Shown: positions 1 to 5,044 of the stretch, one piece after another
Position numbering within the stretch: position 1 is the first letter of the stretch
Layout: each line of letters starts with the position of its first letter
Assembly: GCA_002389465.1 (NCBI GenBank)
Contig: DGOT01000158.1
Span: 1 to 5,044, forward strand
Direction: 5' to 3'
Source: Bacteroidales bacterium UBA4459
GTDB lineage: Bacteria; Bacteroidota; Bacteroidia; Bacteroidales; F082
DNA: 5,044 nt
Program-made: the position numbers and the translations under genes
Notes under the pieces: generated by a model
What the model saw: the letters and a program-made list of their open reading frames with translations, nothing else
The model's database searches: none
What the model was told of the DNA's origin: nothing

Positions 1-35
1 AAAAGAGGCCTGGCATTCAGTTCAGGCCTTTTTTT
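1..35 (+). terminator. Rho-independent terminator, probably of rpsP upstream
   Basis: A perfect 7-bp GC-rich stem (AGGCCTG at 6-12 with CAGGCCT at 23-29) closes a 10-nt loop. It extends outward through a G-T wobble and four A-T pairs to position 1. A run of seven T (29-35) follows on the + strand. The opposite strand has only a four-T run, so termination is mainly for rightward transcription. The gene it ends lies outside the window. rpsP (ribosomal protein S16) is the likely candidate because it usually precedes rimM; that is inference. Confidence 0.88.
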
Positions 36-66
36 ATGTATCCAACTTATTATTCTGCTAATTTTG
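35..66 (+). promoter_or_regulatory. Candidate Bacteroidetes sigma-ABfr-type promoter for rimM
   Basis: Positions 59-66 read TAATTTTG, a full match to the Bacteroidetes -7 consensus TAnnTTTG. Exactly 20 nt upstream, positions 35-38 read TATG, three of four bases of the -33 element TTTG; the usual spacing is 19-21 nt. Transcription would start at about 70-74, leaving a short leader of roughly 14-18 nt before the ATG at 88. It begins right after the terminator at 1-35, which fits a fresh transcription unit for rimM-trmN6. Short AT-rich matches occur by chance, so this rests on motif, spacing and placement together. Confidence 0.5.
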
Positions 67-87
67 CGTAACTACAATCTCTTTAAA

Positions 88-612
88 ATGGAATTTGATA
101 ATTATTACTTCTTAGGCCGGTTGCTTAAACCACATGGTTTTGATGGCAAACTGAATGCCTACTTCGATGTGGACTATCCGGCAGAATATGAAGGCCTGAA
201 AATGGTTTATGTATATGTGAACAATAGCCTTGTACCTTATTTTGTCGAGCATATACAGTTTCTGAACAATAAAGCCATCATCCGGTTTCAGGATGTTAAC
301 AAGCTTGAAGAAGCAGAATTATTGATGCAGAAAGAGTTATATTTACCTTTAGCGGATTTACCGGAACGAAGCGGTAATAAATTCTATTATCACGAAGTTC
401 GCGGCTTCAACGTAATTGACAAGACCTTCGGATTAATCGGTCCCATAAATGAAATCCTGGAATATCCCAACCAGGCGGTCATGCAGGTGTTTTATGGGCA
501 AAAGGAAGTTCTGATTCCTGTAAGTGATGAGATCATTAAGAAAGTGGATCGGGAGAAGAAGGATATCCATATCATCGCCCCCGAAGGATTACTCGACATT
601 TACATCCGCTAG
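88..612 (+). CDS. rimM: Ribosome maturation factor RimM
   Basis: RimM binds ribosomal protein S19 in the 30S head and is needed for efficient 16S rRNA processing and late 30S assembly in the cytoplasm. From the ATG at 88 the product has 174 aa, normal for Bacteroidetes RimM. The N-terminal RimM barrel spans about residues 5-88 and begins with the family signature G10-R11 through K14-P15-H16-G17-F18-D19-G20. The linker holds ELYLPL (84-89) and the C-terminal PRC-barrel starts near FYYHEVRGF (99-107), with KKVD at 151-154 and PEGLLDIY at 165-172. An in-frame TTG at 64 would add eight residues, but it lies inside the likely -7 promoter element and would be upstream of the transcript start. The family signature also sits at the expected distance from the ATG. 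No Shine-Dalgarno is visible, as is common in this phylum. The next gene, trmN6, starts 2 nt after the stop. Confidence 0.95.
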   Translation: MEFDNYYFLGRLLKPHGFDGKLNAYFDVDYPAEYEGLKMVYVYVNNSLVPYFVEHIQFLNNKAIIRFQDVNKLEEAELLMQKELYLPLADLPERSGNKFYYHEVRGFNVIDKTFGLIGPINEILEYPNQAVMQVFYGQKEVLIPVSDEIIKKVDREKKDIHIIAPEGLLDIYIR

Positions 613-614
613 TA

Positions 615-1343
615 ATGGCTCCGAAAATTGACAACAGGCCGTTTTATTTAAAGCAGTTCAGCTTATACCACCACAGTGCCGCAATGAAAGTGGGCACTGA
701 CTCGTTGTTGCTCGGTATCTGGATTCAGCCGGAAAAGGCGCAACGCATTCTGGATATCGGAACCGGTTGTGGTATCCTTGCTTTGCTTATGGCAGCCCGG
801 TCAGGAGCAAATACAGAAGCTGTTGAATTGGACGAAGCCTCTTATACTGAGGCAAAGCAGAATTTCCTTAATTCACCCTATTCGGACAGACTGTTTGCCA
901 TCCATAACGATTTTAGGAAGTTTGCGCAACAGGGAAATCAGAAATACGACCTTATAATTTCCAACCCACCGTTCTTTATTAACGACATGCGGCCGAAAGA
1001 GAAAACAAGGAGCAATGCGCGTCACGGAGATGAGCTTAACTATGATGAACTGTGTACGGGTGTTGTTAAACTACTGAACCCAAATGGCCGATTCTGTCTT
1101 GTCCTGCCTTATGACGAAAGCAGATTATTCAGTACTGTCGCGGAAAAACATGGCCTGTATGTGTGCAGGAAGCTGCTCATTTTCCCAAAACGGGGCTGGC
1201 AGCCAAACAGGGTGAACCTGGAATTGACAATAGAAAAAAATACGGATCCTGCCACTGAAAAATTCGTCATCCGCGAAGAAGACAACACATTTACCGGACA
1301 GTACATAGATTTTTTTAAAAATTATCTGATCGGGCTCGATTAG
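615..1343 (+). CDS. trmN6: tRNA1(Val) (adenine(37)-N6)-methyltransferase TrmN6 (YfiC family)
   Basis: This is a SAM-dependent class I methyltransferase that in E. coli makes m6A at position 37 of tRNA1(Val), next to the anticodon, in the cytoplasm. The 242-aa product has the family's usual length. An N-terminal family signature comes first: KQF at 13-15 and AMKVGTDSLLLGIW at 23-36. The SAM-binding motif I is LDIGTGCGI (46-54), the acidic residue after strand 2 is E71, and D99 fits the adenine-contacting position. The catalytic N6-adenine motif NPPF lies at 117-120. A C-terminal segment with RVNLELT (about 199-205) matches the YfiC end. The ATG lies 2 nt after the rimM stop with no Shine-Dalgarno, so translation is probably coupled to rimM. 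The family assignment is firm; the exact tRNA target is inherited from E. coli. The rest of the family includes other Rossmann N6-methyltransferases such as HemK-like enzymes, but the N-terminal signature argues for TrmN6. Confidence 0.9.
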   Translation: MAPKIDNRPFYLKQFSLYHHSAAMKVGTDSLLLGIWIQPEKAQRILDIGTGCGILALLMAARSGANTEAVELDEASYTEAKQNFLNSPYSDRLFAIHNDFRKFAQQGNQKYDLIISNPPFFINDMRPKEKTRSNARHGDELNYDELCTGVVKLLNPNGRFCLVLPYDESRLFSTVAEKHGLYVCRKLLIFPKRGWQPNRVNLELTIEKNTDPATEKFVIREEDNTFTGQYIDFFKNYLIGLD

Positions 1344-1406
1344 TCATTAGTTGATCATCAGGCAACAACCCTTACTAACTATTATTATATTTTCTACTTT
1401 TATCTC

Positions 1407-2192
1407 ATGAAAAAATACATACTACCTGGTTCTTTAATCATAACGATGTTTTTAATTACCGGCTGCATTGATGCCATACAAAAGGATTCCGGTTCTATTA
1501 AGATAGCCATCACGAAAACAAATGATTATTACTCGGCATTAGTGGAGCGGAACGGTGACAATACCGAATGGGTCAACCTGTATGGTTTGCAGATTGATTC
1601 CGCCATCATTGTGTTACAGCAGTGCGACGGGTTACTGGTTACCGGAGGTGAAGATGTTTATCCGGGCCTGTACGGTAAACTATATGACACAGCCAGATGT
1701 GAAGGCTTTGACAGGTACCGCGACAGCCTCGAACTCGCTTCAATTGCAATTGCGCTTGAAAAAAAGATGCCCGTTTTTGGTATCTGCCGCGGCTTGCAAA
1801 TACTTAACGTCGCTCTTGACGGAACACTCATCATTGACATACCCACCGATTTCGACACGCTTGTCAAGCATCGTTTTAATGATGGAAAAAAATGCTTCCA
1901 TGTAGTAACAACGGTGCCCAACACTTTGATTTACAAACTAAGCAATGTATTTACCGATACGGTGAACAGCGCTCATCACCAGGGGATTGATCATTTGGGA
2001 AACGGCTTGAAGATCTCCGCCTTTGCCGGTGACAGTCTGCCCGAAGCTATTGAATGGGCCAACAGGAACAATAAAGGATTTTTAATGGCTACCCAGTGGC
2101 ACCCCGAGCGTCTTGACCCGGATCATCCGTTATCAAAAAATTTAGCTGTTGCTTTTTTGCACGAAGCGGAGGTTTATCATCAAAACCAATGA
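1407..2192 (+). CDS. Lipoprotein gamma-glutamyl-gamma-aminobutyrate hydrolase family protein (PuuD-like, peptidase C26)
   Basis: A class I glutamine-amidotransferase-fold hydrolase that should cleave a gamma-glutamyl amide bond; the true substrate is unknown. The 261 aa begin with a lipoprotein signal peptide: KK at 2-3, a hydrophobic core at about 5-17 and a lipobox L16-I17-T18-G19-C20, so C20 would be lipidated and the enzyme exported. The catalytic domain follows: TGGEDVYPGLYG (79-90), nucleophile elbow GICRG (125-129) with C127, NSAHHQ (187-192), and QWHPE (230-234) giving H232 and E234. The triad is therefore complete. The usual GGTL after the elbow reads DGTL (138-141). PuuD of E. coli is cytoplasmic, while eukaryotic gamma-glutamyl hydrolases of the same family are secreted or lysosomal, so export is not impossible for this fold. 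It lies 63 bp after trmN6 with no visible terminator, so read-through is possible; a weak -7 candidate (TATATTTT, 1386-1393) lacks a matching -33. It converges on the beta-barrel gene downstream. Confidence 0.88.
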   Translation: MKKYILPGSLIITMFLITGCIDAIQKDSGSIKIAITKTNDYYSALVERNGDNTEWVNLYGLQIDSAIIVLQQCDGLLVTGGEDVYPGLYGKLYDTARCEGFDRYRDSLELASIAIALEKKMPVFGICRGLQILNVALDGTLIIDIPTDFDTLVKHRFNDGKKCFHVVTTVPNTLIYKLSNVFTDTVNSAHHQGIDHLGNGLKISAFAGDSLPEAIEWANRNNKGFLMATQWHPERLDPDHPLSKNLAVAFLHEAEVYHQNQ

Positions 2193-2202
2193 TGAACGTC
2201 CC

Positions 2203-2916
2203 TTAGGGAACTGCATTCTGAAAGTTTTTGCGGCTTTGTGCTTCATTAAACACCCATATTAAACGGAAAGAGATTACGTTGTTGTATTGCTTACGTGTCC
2301 AGGTTTGACAGTTCATATCTTCAAACTCCCGTGTACGGATTTTTACCAGACTGTACTGATACCTCAGGTTAAACTTCAGCGACTTATATATTCTGATGCG
2401 AAAGTCGGCCAGAATGCTAAAATCGTTTTTACTGTATGTGCCGCTGTTAATAGTTGTTGTTTCCACCAACTGACCATGCTCCCACTCCTTCACACCAACA
2501 AGTCTTCCCCACGAAAGCCCTGCACCGAAAGAAATAAACTCTTTATCCGTAAACATAACCAAAACCGGCACTTCCATATAATGCAGGTTTAATTTATATT
2601 CGCCGGTAATAACCGTCGTGTCACCATTACATGGTAAGTATACAGAGTCATAATACTGCTGACTCTGCCACGAACCTTTTTGTGTATAGAGTAATTCGAA
2701 CGAAGCATCCCACCTGCCTCTTTTTCCGAAAGGGATCAGGATACCTCCCCCGACATTAGCACCCACCTTCTTAAATCCAAACACTTCATCACCATCCACC
2801 TGCGAAAGGTTCATGCCTAAAATGGCTTCACCTTTAATGATCTGCCCCTTTAGATGATAACTTACACTGGTTAAAAACAACAACAATATAAAAGCTGGTA
2901 ATGTTTTTTTGAACAT
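2203..2916 (-). CDS. Outer-membrane beta-barrel protein, PorT-like (OMP_b-brl_2 type)
   Basis: Exported protein of 237 aa, predicted to form a small outer-membrane beta-barrel; no specific function can be assigned. A signal peptide covers about residues 1-24 (KK at 3-4, hydrophobic 7-18, likely cut after G24 before Q25). The mature part opens with the family pattern GMNLSQVDGDEVFGFKKVG (34-52), then a Gly-rich strand GANVGGGI (52-59), ELLYTQKGSW (74-83), LNLHYMEVPVLVMF (109-122) and GAGLSWG (131-137), with alternating amphipathic strands to the end. The last strand appears to be ISFRLIWVF (215-223), a typical terminal barrel strand with a final Phe. Fourteen polar residues follow it, which is unusual since barrels normally end at that residue. 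It lies 55 bp downstream of the type B T9SS cargo gene on the same strand, so they may be co-transcribed. It lacks the N-terminal QDPxFSQ-type motif expected of PorP/SprF. Two AT-rich imperfect -7 candidates precede the ATG (2921-2935). Confidence 0.8.
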   Translation of the reverse strand: MFKKTLPAFILLLFLTSVSYHLKGQIIKGEAILGMNLSQVDGDEVFGFKKVGANVGGGILIPFGKRGRWDASFELLYTQKGSWQSQQYYDSVYLPCNGDTTVITGEYKLNLHYMEVPVLVMFTDKEFISFGAGLSWGRLVGVKEWEHGQLVETTTINSGTYSKNDFSILADFRIRIYKSLKFNLRYQYSLVKIRTREFEDMNCQTWTRKQYNNVISFRLIWVFNEAQSRKNFQNAVP

Positions 2917-2971
2917 GTTGCGAATTTAAAATTTAAAACGAAGTAGCAGGCTATTAATTGTAAAGACAAGA

Positions 2972-4927
2972 TTATTTAACGAGTGTAACGGTTCCTCTTT
3001 TTATAACTTCAATGCTTTCTTTTGCTCCGCTCTCGAAGCTTTTAAAAGTGGACATCCATATGTAGCTTCCGGCAGGAACATGTTCGCCTTTGTAGGTTCC
3101 ATTCCAGCCTTCCTCAGGATCGCTGGTTTCAAACAGTTTCTGTCCCCATCTGTTATAAATGATCAAATAATACTCGGCTAAAGCCCCGGTGACCCCTATT
3201 ACTTTGAACTCGCGGTTGATGCTTAACGGGCTGTCAGGACTAAATGCATTAGGGAAGAATAAATTTGAATAGATTACATAAACCTCATCGTAGTTACTGC
3301 AACAATTCGAATCAGTAACCACTACCGAATAAAGACCTTCTTCGGTTACATCCAGATACCTGTCGGTGCTACCCCCGGGTTGCCAGAAATAGAAATCATA
3401 GTCGCCGGCATCCAGCCGGACAGAGGAATTAGGTAATATGTAAATCGTATCGCTTCCATTGCCCAGATCTATATATGGAAGAGCATGAATCCTGACAGGA
3501 TAAGCATAAGAATAATTAGTACCGTTAAATGTTTCGGTTAATTCTACGGTGTAATCACCGGGATCTGAAAAAACGAAGGTGGGATCAAACGGATCGTTGT
3601 TCACAAGATCACCTCCCGGATTATCATAATCCCAGTCTGTGGCATCAATGTTTGTTGTGTTGGTTATCCGAAACTCGGTTGTGTCGTGATGGCACTGGTT
3701 ATAAAAAGTAAAATGTGGGATATCCAAGAATGAAGAAACAAAATTCGGTAATCCTATCAATGATTCTGCTGCACCCAGACTAAGTCCATTATTGGATATA
3801 TTGTCAATCTCATTGTAATTGCATGCCAGGCCAGCCCTGTCAGGGTTATTAACAATGCCTATGTAGTGCTTTCCCAGCAAGCCTCTTCTAAACTTTGATA
3901 AATATATCTTTCCGTCAACCCCTAATTGCAGGGCCCCCATCAGGCTGTCGTTCAAACCTATCGAGCTCACATCAAACTGATCAATTATTGTAGGATTATC
4001 TAAAGGATTGGCAGACAACAGATCAAATTGGTACAAATAGTTTGTAGCATTGCCAATGGGTGAACAGCTGATATACAACTTTTCATTATCCGGAGAAAAC
4101 TCAACGCCAAACGGATAATCATAATGATCCGGTGAGTTGACCGGCTGACTTACTTCACCTGTTTCCGTGTTGAAATCAAGAAGCTCAATTATCCCGTCGG
4201 CAGGGACTACCAGAGCCAGCTTCTTGCCGTTCGGCGACAATTTCATATAACCGGCACTGTTGTTGTCATCGCCTTCATGTTTGTATCCGATATGCGATTG
4301 GCGGTGTTCAATAATCCCGGTATCTCCTACCAGCCAGGCGTCAAAATTTCCTCCCTGCTCGGCACCAAATCCGTGTGTGATCACCCAATAATCATGACCA
4401 TTTGCATGTTTTGTTCCGGTAATCTTCTGGCTGTTTTTTGATGCCAGGTGGTTGTTCTTGACAACGACTGTACCTGAGGAGTTTTGTTTGAAACTTACTT
4501 TGGAGTAATTAATCCCCTTATTAAATACCGGCAATAAATATATATCAACGGTAAAAATATAATATTGATTCTCGTTCCCCGGATCAGGAACTATCAATGA
4601 TGACTGTGTGGCAAAACTATTTCCTTTTAACCCGGTTCCATACTCAACCAGTTGAAAATTACCATTCCACACTTTTAATCCGTTTGTAAATAGTAAAAGG
4701 TCTCCATTTTCGTCACTAATTGTTGACACACCATTAAGCAGAGGAAAAGAAGAGGTTACAGAAACAGAGGGGTCATCCTGGCTAAAGTCTAGATGCGTCA
4801 TATTACCAAACACCCATTGATCAGCCTGATGCGGCCTCCTGTAATTACAATCATTTTCCTGCTGTGCAGATGTGATGAGAGGAACTGCTAGATACAGAAC
4901 AACAAGAAGATAAGTGGAAAATCTCAT
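2972..4927 (-). CDS. Secreted PKD-like/beta-propeller protein with T9SS type B (gliding-motility-associated) sorting domain
   Basis: A 651-aa protein expected to be secreted through the type IX system to the cell surface or medium; its function there is unknown, with adhesion or polymer binding as typical guesses. Signal peptide: residues 1-22, hydrophobic 6-19, cut near A21-Q22. Residues about 27-397 form a repeated beta-rich region resembling a propeller, with WVFGNMTHLDF (38-48), TISDENGDLLLFTNG (69-83), KHANGHDYWVITHG (173-186), VEFSPDNEKLY (275-285) and GALQLGVDGKIYLS (331-344). A PKD-like module follows at about 403-481 (DWDYDNPGGD 431-440, PGDYTVEL 456-463), then an Ig-like module at about 484-553 (LDAGDYDFYFWQPGGS, GLYSVVVTDSNCC). 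The type B C-terminal domain occupies about 556-651: FFPNAFSPD (557-565), YNRWGQKLFET (591-601), GWNGTYKGEHVPAGSYIW (607-624). The calcium-type NGDGxND stretch usual after FSP is degenerate here. It follows a partial type A cargo gene by 28 bp and precedes the barrel gene. Confidence 0.92.
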   Translation of the reverse strand: MRFSTYLLVVLYLAVPLITSAQQENDCNYRRPHQADQWVFGNMTHLDFSQDDPSVSVTSSFPLLNGVSTISDENGDLLLFTNGLKVWNGNFQLVEYGTGLKGNSFATQSSLIVPDPGNENQYYIFTVDIYLLPVFNKGINYSKVSFKQNSSGTVVVKNNHLASKNSQKITGTKHANGHDYWVITHGFGAEQGGNFDAWLVGDTGIIEHRQSHIGYKHEGDDNNSAGYMKLSPNGKKLALVVPADGIIELLDFNTETGEVSQPVNSPDHYDYPFGVEFSPDNEKLYISCSPIGNATNYLYQFDLLSANPLDNPTIIDQFDVSSIGLNDSLMGALQLGVDGKIYLSKFRRGLLGKHYIGIVNNPDRAGLACNYNEIDNISNNGLSLGAAESLIGLPNFVSSFLDIPHFTFYNQCHHDTTEFRITNTTNIDATDWDYDNPGGDLVNNDPFDPTFVFSDPGDYTVELTETFNGTNYSYAYPVRIHALPYIDLGNGSDTIYILPNSSVRLDAGDYDFYFWQPGGSTDRYLDVTEEGLYSVVVTDSNCCSNYDEVYVIYSNLFFPNAFSPDSPLSINREFKVIGVTGALAEYYLIIYNRWGQKLFETSDPEEGWNGTYKGEHVPAGSYIWMSTFKSFESGAKESIEVIKRGTVTLVK

Positions 4928-4955
4928 TTAATACTATCCATTCAGGTCTGAAAAA

Positions 4956-5044
4956 TTAATTTATAATCACCCTTAGCGAATATGTCTCCTTATCAGCCCT
5001 GATCAGGAAGAAATAGACACCTTTCGTGTAACCGGTCAAATCTA
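4956..5044 (-). CDS. C-terminal end of a T9SS type A sorting-domain protein (partial, 5' end outside window)
   Basis: Reading leftward from the right edge, an open frame of 28 codons ends in TAA at 4956-4958. Its residues begin DLTGYTKGVYFFLIR and finish YSLRVIIN. This is the characteristic last part of the Por_Secre_tail/type A sorting domain: a short polar turn, G-(V/I)-Y-F, a beta strand, then a basic residue with a hydrophobic end strand (RVIIN, where K is more common than R). In this family the domain is cut off during secretion and the cargo is attached to the cell surface or released. Nothing can be said of the cargo itself, since everything upstream is missing. Its stop lies 28 bp before the type B cargo gene on the same strand. 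The frame is too short for length-based gene calling; the call rests on the match in pattern and on the stop falling right after the motif. Confidence 0.75.
   Translation of the reverse strand, partial: DLTGYTKGVYFFLIRADKETYSLRVIIN

Noticed and set aside
64..87. TTG-initiated N-terminal extension of RimM
   Set aside because: It overlaps the likely -7 promoter element, and the family signature is at the expected distance from the ATG at 88.
1326..1361. CTGAT/ATCAG inverted repeat after trmN6, considered as a terminator
   Set aside because: Five pairs with a long loop and no T-run; it does not support transcription ending before the C26 gene.
1386..1402. TATATTTT and TACTTTTA as promoters of the C26 gene
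   Set aside because: Both miss the final G of TAnnTTTG, neither has a -33 element at 19-21 nt, and the second would start transcription at or after the ATG.
1658..1924. 88-codon - strand open frame opposite the C26 hydrolase
   Set aside because: It covers the strongly conserved catalytic region on the other strand and shows no motif of its own.
2173..2196. AT-rich inverted repeat (ATCAT/ATGAT) around the stop of the C26 gene
   Set aside because: The stem is weak, holds a single GC pair plus a wobble, and lies mostly in coding sequence with no T-run after it.
2198..2211. Short hairpin (TCCC, loop TTA, GGGA) between the two convergent genes, considered as a bidirectional terminator
   Set aside because: The stem is only four pairs with a three-base loop (five with a bulge), and no T-run follows on either strand.
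2287..2592. 101-codon + strand open frame inside the beta-barrel gene
   Set aside because: It lies opposite a gene with a clear signal peptide and family pattern, and its own translation shows no recognisable domain.

Overview
The window reads as chromosomal DNA from a member of the Bacteroidota (Bacteroidetes) that carries a type IX secretion system (T9SS). Four things point there. There is a complete protein ending in a T9SS type B (gliding-motility-associated) C-terminal domain. The tail of a T9SS type A sorting domain lies at the right edge. A PorT-like outer-membrane beta-barrel is present. A TAnnTTTG -7 promoter element is visible and the genes lack clear Shine-Dalgarno sites. The genus cannot be told from this sequence.

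Left part (1-1343, + strand): the window opens on a strong intrinsic terminator, probably that of rpsP, which commonly precedes rimM. A Bacteroidetes-type promoter follows, then rimM (16S rRNA/30S maturation factor) and trmN6 (tRNA1(Val) A37 N6-methyltransferase), separated by 2 nt. This is a small translation-apparatus maturation operon. The promoter overlaps the upstream TTG that an automatic ORF caller would choose for rimM, which supports the ATG at 88.

Middle (1407-2192, + strand): a class I glutamine-amidotransferase-like hydrolase of the PuuD/peptidase C26 family with an intact Cys-His-Glu triad. It carries a lipoprotein signal peptide, so it should act on the membrane facing the periplasm rather than in the cytoplasm. 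It may read through from rimM-trmN6, since no terminator is visible between them. It converges on the next gene with only 10 bp between the stop codons.

Right part (2203-5044, - strand): read in the direction of transcription, this is the last 28 codons of a T9SS type A cargo protein, a 651-aa secreted protein (beta-propeller-like region, PKD-like and Ig-like modules, type B sorting domain), and a 237-aa outer-membrane beta-barrel. Gaps of 28 and 55 bp make one transcription unit possible. All three products should go to the cell envelope or beyond it. The barrel lies directly downstream of the type B cargo, where PorP/SprF partner proteins often sit, but it looks like the PorT/OMP_b-brl_2 type instead.

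No intergenic stretch exceeds about 90 bases. I see no RNA genes, mobile elements, CRISPR arrays or prophage signs. I do not see a clearly undescribed system. The cargo-barrel pair and the lipoprotein C26 hydrolase are the parts most worth a second look.
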